In this document: positions 36,576 through 51,100 of the stretch, piece by piece
How positions within the stretch are numbered: the stretch's first letter is position 1
Layout: each line of letters begins with the position of its first letter
DNA from: Pyrrhoderma lamaoense
Taxonomy: Eukaryota > Basidiomycota > Agaricomycetes > Hymenochaetales > Hymenochaetaceae
Reading direction: 5' to 3'
DNA: 64,000 nucleotides
Assembly: GCA_002794735.1 (NCBI GenBank)
Contig: NBAZ01000010.1
Span: forward strand, 124,001-188,000
The notes under the pieces: model-generated
What the model was told of the DNA's origin: nothing
Database searches by the model: none
Seen by the model: the letters and a program-made list of their open reading frames with translations, nothing else
Made by a program: the position numbers and the translations under genes

Positions 36576-38296
36576 ATTTCAAGAAGGGGTGGACGGGGCA
36601 GTTTCCCTTCGCGCTCAAGATGGGCTAATTTATATATATCGGTTATTCTACGTTTAAGGTGAATTTTGGTGGGTCCTCTCGGCCGGTTGTCCCTGAGCCG
36701 AGAGATTGCTTTGGATGAATCTTGTTGGCGAAAGAGAGCAACGCCGCGGAGTCCACGTAGTATATATGAGATGAAGTCGGCGATGCGGGCGCTACGGAAA
36801 GTTCAAGTTTCCTACCCTGATTACTATGTCATCAAAGATTGTAGAAACAGTGGTATAGATACAGACAAATATCGAAGTCAGAAGTTCATGGCGGCATAGA
36901 GGTGTTTTAAGTTTTTTTCTTCAACAAAAAATCAAATTGAAGTGAGATTGAAGAACCTTGAGGCCAGTATTCTCGTCGGGAAAGTAACTTAGTAAGAACT
37001 ATTTTCCGATCACATCTTTTGGTTCCGAACCCATGCATACTAACGGAAGTCATGTTCCATCTTGGGTAAATTGTCCGGTAATAATCTAATAAAACCCTCT
37101 TCCCTTGAAACATAGCACTGTGCAACCAGTTATGAATCAAGAGAGACGATATTCTGTGACAACATAGAGTACTGAACACAATCACGGTCTGATCGGCATG
37201 CTCATCCTGCAGCGAAGAATGAAACAGGCTCGTTGAGTGAAAAATATACATTTTGGTGGTTTTGATGCTGTTGCGGACCTCAGGATTGTGGCATACACAA
37301 TATGTGGCCATCCGTATTGCCAATAAGTAGATGACTACAAAAAGCAACACTTACAAATATATCTTGTAGAAGACGATGCGTCAGGTCCGCTGGGAATTTG
37401 CAACCGCGTGAGACCTGAACAAGGTTTGCACTAAGCTAGGGAGAAGTTGTATACCTTGTTTTACGTCTTCAAAAATAAATTGACACGGATGATTTAAATG
37501 TCTTAGTGGTTTACTAGTACTGTTAGGTTGATAGATCTAGTGATCAACTCTACCCATTTGGACGGACCACAATCCTTGAAACTAAGGTCTGAAAATGTGT
37601 CCTTTTTTAAATATGGCTATTGATGATCAGGTCCTAGATGGTTATTATTGATACGAAGTGTAAGCTACAAGATCATTCACCTGCGAGATGCGATTTGTTC
37701 GCTCCATCTGCATGGAAGGCCAAGAGACGTTTGTTATCTGAATCTGAAATTTATGATCAAACTGTTGTACGGAATCATCCGTCGGGGTGCCTCGAAGCTG
37801 TTCTGTTCTAGTCCCACACTGAGACTCGTGATACTCACGTGAAACTAACTTCTGCCGACGCTGATAGCGCTCAAGCTTGTTCTTTATTGACAGTGAGCCT
37901 CACATCTTTTTTTTCTCTAGAGCTTCTCATGCTCATAATACCCCCACTATGAGACTTGACGGTCTCGCCGTCGACTCGTATGATGTTGAAAGGGTTGGGT
38001 CTCATAGTACTGTGTTCGCTCGCGAGCCACTGGTTTACAGTACTGTCCGGAACATGTAAGTTCTATTTTTATAACGATATTCTTGTCTGTAAAAATATTC
38101 GACTTCGTTTCTGGTGATGCATCACCAAATTGCCTTTGAATTACCTTTTTTATTAACCCGAATACAGCTTTACTAACTTGATCCGTCAAAACTTCTTTCG
38201 GCGACTTTCACCCGAACTTCATTTAGTCTGCTCGTCAAGTTTTATGTCATTGCTTGCATAAGTGAGCCCTTTCCGATCCATAACATGCTCTTTTAG
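36576..38296. other. Intergenic region and possible 5' exons of the DUF6533 gene
   Basis: The minus-strand frame 36907-37350 (about 134 codons from its first ATG) has no recognisable family. An ATG near 37949 opens about 36 codons ending in a GTAAGT donor (38057). That could be the first exon of the following membrane protein, but phase with the exon at 38297 could not be settled. Confidence 0.35.
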
Positions 38297-40445
38297 ATGG
38301 AATTAACACTCTCAATCATCAAGCAATTTTGTACTTCGATCATGCCATAACGTTTCCTATAGAAGTTCGTCGTGTTTGGAGGACACGGTTTACTGGTGCT
38401 ACTCTTCTCTTCTTACTGAACCGTTATATTCCATTCTTCGGATATATTCCGATAATATTGAGCCTGTTCAATCCGCCTTTCACTATATCTGTACGTTGCT
38501 TATTTACCTTTCTACCGTAAGCCTAAATTTGCTAACTAACTTACTCTACTCTGTAGCAGTAAGTCCTTCCAAGATTTAGGCAATCCGCGATTACATCCTT
38601 AAGATGAACTATTCAAGATGTGCTATTTTTGGACCCTTCATTGGTGCCCTGAGTTGTATAAGCAACGTCATAACGACAGGTACGACTTTCTACCTGAGCT
38701 ATATACTTTCCCTAGGAACGAGTTAACTGAGGTCCCAATAGTTATTTTGGTACTGCGCACATATGCGTTATACAACAGATCGTTACGGATTCTACTTCTC
38801 ACAAGTACGATTGGCTTGGCATCTATTGGTATAAGTAGTGTGAGTACATAGGAATATAGGCAGGCTAGTACATTGACTGTTTCAGTGGGCTGCAAGTGCC
38901 GTAAAAGGCACACTTTTCAGTTTTAATCCCATTCATATCTGTATTCCGCTTCTAGAGAGGTAGGTTATCGGATTACACTGTATTGAGATATATGTGACAT
39001 TCATTTCCCTTAGTGACGGAGGTAATGCATTTCAAGTGCATATAAGAAAAAACTGAGTATTCTAACGTTGCACTAAGTCGGCCTTCGACTGGCTTGGGTG
39101 GCAACATTTGTGTTTGATACAGTAATATTTGGTCTCACTATGGCACGAACTTATCAATACTTGAAGACCCAAACACGTTTTCATCTACGTTCGAATTTGC
39201 CATTGCTTGTTTTGCGGGATGGTAAGACTGATATTATACTTTTCTACATTTTGTTCTCTGGATTTCTGATTCAATATCTTTTCTTTCTAATCATCAATTC
39301 ACTGGGATCGGCGCATCTGTCAATAGGCAGTATCTACTTCTTGTGAGGAATTATAGTATTTTACCAGAATAAGCTAATGTCTTTTGGGCAGTGTACTATC
39401 AGTTACAAATGCAATCAATATCGTTTTAGACCTTGTATGTCATGAAAGAGCCTGAGTTTTGATACGTTTCTCACCATCACAATCTATCAGACAATAGAGA
39501 ACTCGTTCTTCACATCGGCAACAGGGGCAAACTCCATGATAGCCCACGTGTAAGTCATCAGTGATTCTATCATGTACAAAGTGACCATTGACGGATTCCC
39601 TCAGAATCTCCGTTACAATGATGTCGCGCCTCCTCTTGAATTTGCGAGAAGAGGCCGTTCAGGCTCAACGATTAGCTGGCGCACCTCCAGAGACAGTGAC
39701 TCAGACTGTCACTGATACGCGACTTGTCTTTACATCACGCATCATTGGAAATTTAACTGCAGACATAGATTACGGTGAGCATACTCACAGCTCAGAAGGC
39801 TCGCACAACCGCGGCTGGAATAGAAGTCGTCGCGGGGATAATGGCGGCGACAATTATTGCAGCTACGCTGGTGAAGACACCGACGAGTTCTATGAGTTAC
39901 AGAGCTTTAAAACCGGCGCCCGATCTGGATACACGACAAATAGTTGGACAGATGATCCGACATCCTCCTCTGGCACTGGGACCTACACGGGCACGTCTTC
40001 AGGTGGTGCTTCGGGCTCAGGTTCTGGAGGAAGAGGGAAAGATAGTAGAGGTAAGGGTAAGAGAGGTGCCACCAGCAGAAGGGGCAAACAGTCCTGGACA
40101 ACGTCCGTGAATACGGCGTCATCGTCAACTGACAAAGAAGCCAACTGGGGAAGTGAATATGACCTACAGACGCCCGCAACAGCCGTTGAACCTAGTGCCT
40201 TGTTACTCCCACTCCTACCGAATCGCGAGCACAACCTCAACTTGCTTTCCCCTGTTTCAACTTCAACCACAAATTCAGCCTCGCCTACCCTTTACCAAAC
40301 TTCCCCAGTCTCCCCATACTCAAGAGACTTGGTTGACCGTACCGAACTCGAGGATGTCGATGAAGGGGCGGAGGCTGACATCGAGGGTGAAAGTCGTAGA
40401 AGGGCTGGTCGAGCTGATATACAGCAGATAGACAAGGGACAATGA
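38297..40445 (+). CDS. DUF6533-type seven-helix membrane protein with long cytosolic tail
   Basis: Exons traced: 38297-38490, 38580-38679, about 38716 or 38732 to 38839, 38886-38959, 39078-39221, 39327-39342, 39392-39434, 39491-39549 and 39605-40445. The N-terminal domain shows DHAITFPIEVRRVWR and LLFLLNRYIPFFGYIP, the DUF6533 hallmark in basidiomycetes. Further helices carry VPIVILVLRTYALYNRS, ATFVFDTVIFGLTMARTY and VTNAINIVLDL. The last membrane motif is SRLLLNLRE. The final exon adds about 250 hydrophilic residues rich in Ser, Thr and Gly, with GSGSGGRGKDSRGKGKRG. The family is expanded in mushrooms and has no assigned function; a receptor role is only suspected. The 5' exon(s) are unresolved and two junctions are out of phase by one. 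Confidence 0.75.
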
Positions 40446-43200
40446 GGCCTATGAGGAATTAGATCTCGGCCGACGCGCAAAGAATATAGACGCAATACAG
40501 TTGGTGACCTACCCGGTGGCTATCATCCAGGTGAAGGCCAGATATAAGGAAACTAAGTCCTTCTCCCGTTATTGATGCGAGAGATCATAGGTGGAAGGAA
40601 CTTGGAGATGCCAACGTGCATTTTTACGGAACTGCCAGAGCTGGCGTGCTGCTCTCGCCATTCTTGGTATATACGCCCATCTGTTAGTGCCCTATTTGCC
40701 GTGTTGGAACAGTAGCGAAGGCACCGATGCTTACTTAGGGCATGTTTCTGTTATCACTGCTCTTTTACCCGTCATCGCCCGTGTCTTTTGTTTGGCGCAA
40801 GTCCACTAGCGTCTCATATATCAAAACGAATCCCATAAAGTTCACATGAAATTAAACGTTGTACCGCCCTTCCTCCGACTATGCAAAATGCTTTTTTTTC
40901 GGCTATCATATCTTTCATCCAATATTTCCCTTTCAAGACTCAACGTTTTCTCTTTGCTTTCTCTCGCTTTACTTTTCTCATACTTTTACTACAGGATGGA
41001 ACAGTAGATTTCACATATGTTTTTTGTCATCGGGATTAATAGCTTTTTGGTTTACCTTGTACAGTACAGGATAGTTTCCATGTCTTCTTCTGATTTAGTG
41101 TAAAGTGTACTTGCGTGTTGTTTGTGTTTTGGACATGCTATTTTCTCTATTCCTACACTCTATATCGAACCTTTAGACTATTCCTTCCTCGAATAAAGTG
41201 TTGAAACTAGAACAAATCTGCGATTTTCGCTCTCGCTCGATTCTACAGGGTAAGTAATGTCTTACTCGGACCACCCCTAGGCGTGAATATTATACTCATT
41301 TAGCGAGATGTATAAATTCCAAAATAAGTCTAATTATTGCATGTGTCCTTAAGACAAAGAAAGAATCACACATACAATAACTTGTTTATACTACAAATAA
41401 TGATGAGTTCTGACAGGTTTTAATTTAACCTTGATAGGTATAAGATACTTTTAGTGTTCTCTACGCTTGTTACATTACATTTGGTCGGTAAAAGAAGAAA
41501 AAACAGCCTAAAGATCAATGTATGAACGTGGATTTCTTCACAAGCCTCGAGCTTACATCTCGTTTCGTTTTACAAATTTTCTGAGTTTCACTCAGACGAT
41601 AGCTTATTGTGTATGGACATGTAGTGTGTATTTACATACTTACCTAGCGAATCAATGCTCATTATTCAGGACGTCTACCTTATTGATTGGTGAGTCTATC
41701 GATCGAAGGGACGACTACGTTAAAGCACCTCGTACTATATCAAAGTTCCATCTTGACAGATCGAAGCGACGCGATGGCTCGATAACGATGAGAAGAGAAG
41801 GAGAAGTAGGAGAAGTAGGTGGATGGAGGAAGTTCAAACTAAACGCGAGAGAATTGAGTAGAAAAGAAAGGAGAAAATTAATTGTATAAGAGGAGAGAGA
41901 GAGAAGCTTATTCGGAGCTAGAACTATAAGAGGACCAAATTGAATAAGAGGGGCCTTGAAAGGAATGTATAATGGGGTTAGAGATCTTGTGTGTATATTG
42001 CCCATTCGCACTCCCTACGCTGGCTGGGACAGAAGACAAGGAAGCCTGTCAAGATAAATATACATAAGAATGTTTGATAGTGGAGCGAGTAACGCGCAAT
42101 CAACAGCTCGGCATGATTGCAAGCACAGTCTGTAGGTAGACTCTATTGGGAGTTGCAAATATTCTTATGTCCTTTGGTAAGAGTATGGTACGTATGGAGT
42201 ACAGTTATATATTGAAGATAGTGAATATTGTATCATAGTCGAGGATACGGAGTAACTAGCCAATTAGGGTACAAATCCTCCCCACTTACCCAATCTCTTT
42301 CACAAGGGAGAATGCTATGGGAACTATTTAAGAACATCATTACTTGTCGGTTGAACTCATGTGGCATCTAGATACAATTCTCCTCCCCCCAATGTGACAA
42401 ACATCCGGGGATCCTGGGTAAGGCATTATTGTGAGATAGGCAGTTGATTCTACGCCTATTGTTCTTATTGATTTGATAATAAGAAGACTATACGTACTCC
42501 TTTCAAGACTTAAAAGTGCACCGAGTTCGTATCACCCAGAGGTGTGTACTCACTTATACCACTGTGAAATAGCGCGGACTCCCGAGGGACTCTTCTCCCA
42601 CCTCCTCGGGGCCTCGTATTCCAGAATCTTACGTTTACATACAGGTACTTGATTCTCAGATATGTACTCTGATACGATACAAAAGGAGGGGTATAAAAAA
42701 AACATTTATGAGGCGGATCTTGGAAATGTAGATACCAGATGAGATGGAAAAAGACTTGATCCGTCACTAGTTAACATTCTATAGCTTATTATGTAATATA
42801 ACGCATTTATAATCAGGTTTGAACGTACCGAAATGCCTGTTTTAGAATTTAACTTGTTAGTGCTACCCATTACGGACATAAACACGTGGTTTATTACTAT
42901 CTGAACAGCATCCCTTACAACATCTCCTCAAGCCTCAGGTGGTTACGTCGATAAGTCTTACGTCTGCAGAAAATTTTTCTGAAAATTGAGTAAAAAGCCC
43001 TCTAACAACACAGATCTCTCAACCCTCGAGTTTAAAAAAAGCTTTTTTTTATCGCCCCACATCAAACTCATCGATTATCATATCTCACCTCGTAGATCTC
43101 CAGATGAACATATAGCAGATGACCAGATGGATGGGAGATGATAGTCGCACTACAAGCCTGATTATCAAACAAATATATAAAAACAAGAAGGGGTGCGAAG
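40446..43200. other. Intergenic region approaching the simple-sequence island
   Basis: Ordinary AT-rich DNA. A 123-codon ATG frame at 41518-41889 (+) with a basic C-terminus is open but unrecognised, and might be chance. No other feature. Confidence 0.45.
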
Positions 43201-44561
43201 CAGGTGTTGTTTGTAAGCCACACTTCTCTCTTTTTTTTATGGCCGAAAGTCTATGATCCTTTCAACCCTTCTTGGTCAAAGCCTTAATTAACAATAACAA
43301 TACAAGAAAAAGAAGGATTTAATAAAACAAACCTCTTCTTCTTTCCAGGCCTTTGGGTCTGAGTGGGCTGGGAAAATATGTCTCCTTTCTCTTTCTCCCT
43401 CAATCTACTCAATTATCTACCTATTTCTCTTAAAACTCCACGTGTAACCATAGATCTACGATTTTAGATATCTCCGCCTCAGCTACATCTTTTACATATA
43501 CACATTCACACTTTAATTATAGTACTTATATATATAGTAGGTTGTGATTGAACGAACAGAGAGAAGGAAGGTGTGTTCCCGGGTACTCTTAAAGAGCCCC
43601 ACTCTACTTTAAATATCATTATGCATCTAGAAATGACGACACAAGAGAGACGCCCGAACTCGGTCCGCATACGACACGAGTCTAAGTATTCTTCCGGGAT
43701 AATTTCTTTTGCCTTTAATTAAAGAATGTAAAAAATGATGTAAGAAGAGGGAAGAAGAAATTGGAGGCGGCGCGGTGGTGGAAGCGGAGGGAGGAAGTTA
43801 AAGAGGAACTGAAGATGAGACAGAAGAGGAGTTATGTGTAAGCACATGGGGGCACGGGCCACATACGTACATGTACATAGATCTAGAGCAATCACTAAAC
43901 CCATCACACTCCATCCCAAGCCGTACGGGATCTAATAAGACAGGAAGCTTAAGGAGATAGTAAGTGATCAGCTAACAGGCTTGAAAAGGAAGTACTCAAG
44001 GCTAACTTGTGTATATCCGAGCCAGAAGTGACTAAGTACTTAATTACATGTTATATTGAGAAAATTTCCTTATGTTTCGACTAATACTAATAGGAGACAA
44101 GCTCTTACCCACTAGAGACACCAGTAATATTATCACTACTAACACAACATTGAATAATTGAAATGTCGTGGAGATATACGAACCACACCTCAAACTGATC
44201 CAACTCTCCGTAACACAATATCCGAGTTTCCCCTTCCTTCATCCTTTCTTTCTTTCTCTTTTCTTCTTCTCCTAGTGACCTTCTTTATTAAGCTTAATAA
44301 TAATTAGACTTTAGTATATACCAATTGAGGGCGTGCCAGGTAGGGAGTTAGAACGATTCTTCTCAAAGGTCCTCCTTTCATGAGATCACTAATCCACTGC
44401 GGAGGATCACGAAAGGAGATTTCTATCTCCATCCCCCCTTTTTTACATGATCTGGTGATACGATCTAAATCTACTGATTCTTACTACTAGCACTACTCAA
44501 CGTTATACACCACTATCTATTTTCTCTGTCTCCAACTTGTCTCAAAACTCATTCTAACGAA

Positions 44562-44604
<43 letters not shown>

Positions 44605-47600
44605 TAAGGTGACACAGCTACAGGCACAGCTACGCACGAAATCTCCCATCCCAAGACAAACGTTTAAAGTTGATAAGAATGACGGTTACTGAGCTAACAG
44701 AACTAAGGCAAATAAGCTATAGACAATATGCTAGTATTTATTCAAGAAAAGAAGAACGAAACGTTTTTTCTTTTAATTTTTTTTTCTTTTTTTTTTTTGA
44801 AAATAACTACAACTTACATATGTAAAGAAAGGCAGTGTCTTATTCCACCCCTCTACTCATCTGCCCCATCCTTTTTTATCTATAGCCAACGAAAAGATAA
44901 AACCGAAACTTAGAAGTACAATTAACTAGATTAATTCCATAACCCCAAAACCAATACCGAAATCCAAAATCGAAAACCGAAACCAAAGAAAGAAAGAAAG
45001 GGACATCATCCATTCACACCATCAAGTCCGCGTCAGCCAAGTCCCATCTAATCAAAGCCATTAACATCCTCACCTAATCCAATCCATCTATTCCCATCTA
45101 GTCGTCTGAATGACTAAATACGCTCACCATACACCATACACAACTATCATCTCATTTCACTTCTCTTTTTTTAGTTAAAGTAAACCTCCAGCTGTAAATC
45201 ACATTACAGTTCTTTACACAACTCACAACTCACAACTCACAAATCACAAAACACAAATCACAAAACAAAGAAAAAAAAAAATAAAACTAAGTACCAAATA
45301 CAAAAAACCAAAAAAAAAAAAATTATACAAAATGTACATAATACATGAATTACACCCATTTGTATACACACACAAATTTTTCAGATATAAAAAAAAAGCA
45401 AAGCATCGGGGGTTGTGGGGGGGAAGGGGGACTTGATTGACACTTTGCTTCTTATTTTTACTTTACTTTATTTCCAGAGTTCACAGAACGGGAAACGGAG
45501 CCCCAAACTTTCTAAAGCGATAAAGAAGAATGAAAAAGAAATTTTAGTGAAAAAAAAAAGTAGAAAAAAAATCGTGAACGAAAGGGAGGATGAGGAGCCA
45601 ACAACGACGACAAAAGGAGACCAGCAATCAGAAGACAAGAGACCAGAGACCAGAAATATGGAGAAGAAAAAAGTTAAGAAAAGGGTAAGGTACAACCCTT
45701 AAGAAACGGCATATTATTCGAATACACACGTTCGATTCTTCTAGAAAAAAGGACAAAGGATCAAGGGGTCAGGGGGGACCACACAGAGAAGGAGAGAGAG
45801 AGAAAGAGAAAGGGAGGAAGGGGGGGGGACCTGACGGGTAATTCAGATACAAGGTTCCGATTAGAGAAGACAGCAGGAGTTAAGATTAGAAGGAGGAAGA
45901 AGAGAGAGGGGGAGTGTGTCCGTTCTTCAGTATTGCCAGATCGTTATATCACAGAGGAGAGGGAGAAGGGAAAAGAAGAGTATCAAAGCTCAACTATGGG
46001 AACATGTTGGAAAAGAAAAGACAATGAGAGAGTGTGTGCGAGTGAGTGAGAGCAAACAAAACATGAAAAAAGAACGTGATAGCATTACACATAACTCAAT
46101 ATGGAAGAGTTACGACTTGTAAATTGAGTTGGAGAGAGAAATAATAAGAGAAAGAGCGAAAAGCGAGAGAGACAACGATAATCGATAACGCAACAACGAT
46201 ATTAATGACAGTGGTAATGACAACAACACGAAAAGATGATGACAAGTTGGCAAAAAAAAATGATGATGTGATGATGATGATGATGAGTAAAGAGTAGAGA
46301 ACGTGAAGCCATGAGCAGTAAAGCCAGCATTGTCATGAAAAAAAACAAACGAGAGGAGAGTGTACACAAGGTCCAAGGTCCGGTCCCAGATACAGAAACA
46401 GAAACAACGATTACAAAGTGAAGAAAAAGGAGCGTGAGGAATGAGCCTGGTCGATACAGATTTTTCTTTTTCTTTTCAAGTAAAGAAAACATTATTTCTT
46501 GTTAGGTCGGGCTCCTCCGGAGATATAGAGGATATGAATGTAACCACCATTCGGCAGCGAGGAACGTTCCGTGGGTAAAGCCAGATAAAGTAAGGCAAAC
46601 ACGGAGTTTGTAGAAGGACGAAGGAGGGGTAGGGAGAGAAAGTTCAATGAGTGATGAACAACGGAGTTTCAAGATGTCACCACTTGAACAAGGCAGGATG
46701 CCTTTTCCCGGCCAGGGGGGGGGAGAGTAGTGTGAAGGGACTTGACGACCACCGAGAGCGCTTTGATCATTGATGACTATGTCTATTAACGGAAGAAGCT
46801 CCACTCATTCCCAGGTTCCCAGTTTTACCTTTCGACTTCTCCGAAGGGGGGGGAGAGGACAAAAAAGGGGGAAGGGGGGGTTCTACTCGTCCTCGATCAA
46901 GAAGCCTGTCCGGACAGAGTAAAAGCACCAGCACTAATAAAGTATAAACCCCAGCCCCTGTAAGTCCCTGTTAGAAAGTTATCCCTTTCCTGTTACTTCC
47001 TTTCAACACAATTCGAGCAACTATTCCACTATCCATTAACCCAAACGCGGGACTAAGGACCAGAAAGTAAGAGACCAGTGGTCCAGTGGTCAGTGTGACG
47101 CCAGACCGAAAAAAACTTCTTCACCGGACTTTCCTCCACTCATCTCGAGACCCAGATTTGCGAAACCCATCCCCAAAAGGATTCCTCAAAACAAAAAAAC
47201 AAAAAAAAACAGAGTTTTACAACCCCGACTAAACTCCCCCTCCCTTCCCTCCCTCTCTTCTCATCCTCTTTTCCCCGACTCGGAAGAGAGAAAGAGAGCG
47301 TATGAGGCGTTTGTAATCCTTTTTTTAATTACCGAAAGTCTCCGAAAAAAAAAAAAAGATGTTGATGGACGGGAAAAAAAAAAGAGGTTTGGGTGGGATG
47401 TGTGCTGAGTCCTGAGTCCGCAGTAAAACCTTGAAAAAAAAAAAAAGAAAAAGAGAGAAAAAAAAAAGATCTAGGTCCAAAGTTCGTGTGTGTTTGAGGG
47501 GGAGATCACCCAAGCGCCCAAGCCACAAAGGGATTGACGCTCAAGCTCAAGCTCAAGCTCAAAAGCCCAAAAGATAAGCAAAAAGAAGAAAAAGAAAACC

Positions 47601-48105
47601 TGTATACCAAAAGACGATACATACATCAGCACCCAGAATCCAAAACATTAGACGAAAGGATGAAAAAAAAACACACAAAATATAAAACACAAGATAATTT
47701 AAAATGAGGGAGAAAAAAAAGAGAAAACTCACATTAACAACAAAATTTTTGATACACTAGTCCGCCCCTCCAACCTTCCAATTCATATTCATAAATTCCA
47801 CCATTAATGAATAACTTATATACATTCGAAGCCCTCAGGGCTACTTTTTGTTTTTGTTCTCCCGACACACCCACTTCATCCCTAGGCTCTAGGCTCTAGG
47901 ATTTTTGAGTGAGGTTCAGGTGACGCGTGAAGTCTATGTAACGCATAGCAAACACATTAAATTAGTGATACGTCGAAAATAAAATAAAAATAAAGGAGAA
48001 AATGGAAGACAAGTAAACATGCACTTTAAACCCAACCCAACTCATCATCCTCAGCACCAACAACAAAAAAAAAACACGTCACTTACCTCTCCAACACCCT
48101 CTTCA
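43200..48105. repeat. Simple-sequence-rich block, left part of island
   Basis: Dense homopolymers, purine tracts and short tandem duplications replace ordinary sequence. Examples: a run of 35 A at 44568-44602, CACAACT repeats near 45215-45240, GA-rich tract 45787-45815, G-runs near 45822-45830 and 46719-46727, ATG repeats at 46262-46286, AAGCTC repeats at 47542-47560. Frames here (for example 46502-46804 minus) have no recognisable domain. It may include the long 3' UTR of the large gene that ends at 48106. Confidence 0.7.
44568..44602. repeat. Poly-A run of 35
   Basis: Uninterrupted A-run, the longest homopolymer in the window. No retroelement body or target-site duplication was recognised beside it. 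Confidence 0.97.
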
Positions 48106-51100
48106 CTACTCCGTAATATCACTCAACCCAGTAGACGGACGCGCACCAACAACAGTACCAACAGCACCAGCATTTCCAACCTCCTTTTTACTCCTCTCAT
48201 CATCCCCACTCCCAACAACAGCAGGACCCAAAGAACCCAAAGAACCCAAACGAGTCAAGGGAGTTGTAGTTAAAGGAGACAAGGAAGCCAACGAGCTCTC
48301 ATCAACAAGACTAGAACTAGCCGTCTTCTCAGCCACCAACGACGAAGACGAAGGAGGAGCGGAGAGGCTCAAGCCGTCTTCATCCCCATCCTCATGTTCA
48401 TCCTCATGTTCATGTTCATCTTCGTATTCGTATTCGTACACATTTCCAAATCCGAATTCGAATTCGAATTCGAATTAGCCAGTCTCGAAACAAGTCCCGA
48501 ACGTTCAACGTCCCCAGCCTCAGCATCAGCATCAGCTTCAGGCTCGACGGAAGACGCAGAGAAAGTAGAAGAGTAACTCGGATGAGAAGAATGAGAGTGT
48601 CCGTTCCCAACCCCGTTCCCGTTCATCAACGCCGGACTCGACCTATTTCCACTCCCCCCGTCGTCGTAGGCGAACACAGAGGCTTTTGCTGCCCACCACC
48701 ACCACCATTCCATTCCCACCTCCGTTACCAGCGCCAGTACCACCCCCGGCACCACCCCCAGCACCAGACATAATCCGACTCAACACCAAATCAAACCTCG
48801 CAAGCCCCGTCGTCGCACCCCCAACCACCCCCCGAACAGACCTCTTAAAGAAAACACCACTGGCACTCGCGAACTTCTTCTTCTTCTTCTTCCCTCCTCC
48901 TCCTGTTCCTCCTGCTGCTGCTGCTGCTCCTCCTCCTGTTCCTCTTCCTGGTGGTGATTCGGGTGATCCTGCTGCCGGTGATTCGGGTGACGGTATCCGC
49001 GAGGAGGATAAGGATGTGGAAGAGGGTGAGGAAGGGTTGGGATAGGGATTGGGATAGACGAACGTACCAGCCGCATCTGACGAGTTAATCGGGTTCAAAG
49101 CCCCAGGCGCGGTAGCCGCCACCGCTCCATCCGTACCAGTACCAGTAGTAATAGTAGTAGTAGTAGTAGTAGTAGTAGGAGGCTCAACAGGAGAACCCGT
49201 CCCAGAATTTCCAAAGTTTCCAGAGCCAGAATTCCAAACCTCCCACGCCTCGTCCTCGAAGAGACACTCGCGCTATGTACGAGTCCGAAAACTCTTTCTC
49301 TCTTTTCCTTTCCTTCTCCCTATCTCTATCTTTCTCTCTAACGTTCTCCTATCTCTATCTTTCTCTCTATCTTTACCGCTCTCTCTCAGACTCTCCTGCT
49401 CACTACCTCTCCGCTGCTGCTGCTTGTTCCCAGAACCAGCAGCAGCAGCAAGACCAACAAGCGCAAGCCTCTGCAACTTCCCCAGTCCAAGTCCACTTCC
49501 CCTCCTCCTCCACCAGCACTAAAACCACCTCCACTACCACTTCCTTCCCCGCCACTAACACTAGTATCAGCCGAAGTCGCCGTACTAGTCCCCGTCGCAG
49601 CAGTGCCCGTAGTGCCCACAGTAGTAGCAGTCTCCACAGTACCAACAGTCCCCACAGTAGTATCAGTAGCAGTAGTGAACGTGCTCCCTTTACTCTTCAA
49701 CGCCTTCCCGCCGGCTCTCCAATAATCAACAAGAGACGAGTCGACTTCGTCTGGTTCTTTTTCTTTCGTCCCTCCTCTTCCCCTTCCTCCTCCTCCACCT
49801 CTATTATGATTGTGATTGGTACCAACGTTCTCGATATCTGATAAGGCACTCGTAGACGTCGACCACCTCGATAGTCCACCCGTACCCGCACCCGCGCTCA
49901 CACCCGCGCTCACATTCGCATTCGCATAGGTATGGTTATAAGCGTAATTATGATTGTGATTGTGAGTGTAGTTGTGATTGTGAGTGTAGTTATGAGTATA
50001 AGTATACGGCAAGAACGAATCGTTATACGTAGGCGTACTAGGCGCGCTAAAAGACTTGTTAAACCCCGGGTTAAGAAACACTTTTCTTTCTCTCTCCCTC
50101 TCCCTCTCTCTTTCCTTCTCCCTTTCTCTCTCGTTCTTCTCTCTTTCCTTCTCCTTTTCCCTCTCATTCTTCTTCTTCGCGTTTGTGTTCAAAGCGTCAC
50201 CACTCCCAACGTTCCCGTTGACGTTAACGTTAACGTTCCTAACACTAACCACACTACACGTATCCCGCCGGAACGGATCAGGATCCAGCTCTTCAAAGTC
50301 CGAAGAGTCCACGGTCGTACAAGCCTCGTTGATAGCCGCCATTGGGTTCGGGTTCGGGTTCGGGTTCCAGATTTGTCCTTCTCCCAGAGCTCCGTTAGCA
50401 CCATTAAGCATAGCAGGAGAAGTAATAGCAGAAGTAGAGGTAGAGATGGTAGCACCAGAAGAAAACTCCTCGGAAGTCAACAACGGTAACTCGTCCAAAG
50501 GGAGCGGGGGAGGTCTCTGTCTCCTCACGACCGTTCCCGCCCCCGTCCCCGCCCCCGCCTCTGCGGCCATCCCCCTTTTTGCTTCTCCCCAGCCTCTACG
50601 ACTTTCAAACTCTCCCTCTTCACTCTATTCGCCGTATTCGTATTCGCGTTCGTATTTGTAGTGTAGGTAGTGTAGGTAGTGTAGGTAGTAGGAACCACGT
50701 TATCATACACCTGCTGTTGTAGCTGCTGTTGCTGTTGACCGGAACCACCAATGCGCAAACTAGCCTCACTCCGAGAGACCTTAAGTGTCCCCATCCCCAG
50801 TCCCATCCCTAATCCCATAGGCGACATAGAAGCACCCCCACCACCGAACCGATCACTGCTCCTTCTATTTTTCATCTTCGAAACCGGGGAGGATAACGGG
50901 ATGATACTCTCTCTCTCTCTCCCAGCCGCACCCACACTGGCGCTGGCGCTAGCACTAGACGCCGCCCTCGTCCTCGTCCTCATAATAAACCTAAGACCGT
51001 TCATCACTCTCGACTTCGCCCCACTAGGACTCGTATTCCCGCTCCCGCTCCCGGTCCTCCTACTACTATCACGATTATTATCCCCGTACCCATCTCCGTA

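Noticed and set aside
36907..37350. 147-codon minus-strand frame
   Set aside because: Starts without ATG; no domain, signal or splice partner. Kept out as probably chance.
44568..44602. 35-base poly-A as the tail of a retroelement
   Set aside because: No reverse transcriptase, promoter box or target duplication beside it, and many shorter A-runs surround it in the island.
45415..45702. 95-codon Lys/Glu-rich frame
   Set aside because: Composition follows from A- and GA-rich simple sequence; no ordinary segment supports it.
48600..49250. Pro-rich plus-strand frames near the hexamer repeats
   Set aside because: Composition is the complement of the Gly/Ser/Ala coding repeats on the minus strand.
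49262..49264. Nonsense codon in the large gene
   Set aside because: It coincides with a possible intron end (ACATAG) in a purine-rich stretch, so it is not taken as proof of a pseudogene.
49275..50661. Plus-strand frames of 185-201 codons rich in Ser, Leu and Phe
   Set aside because: Antisense of the large low-complexity gene. Minus-strand exons join in phase and the plus frames are mirror images of its microsatellites.
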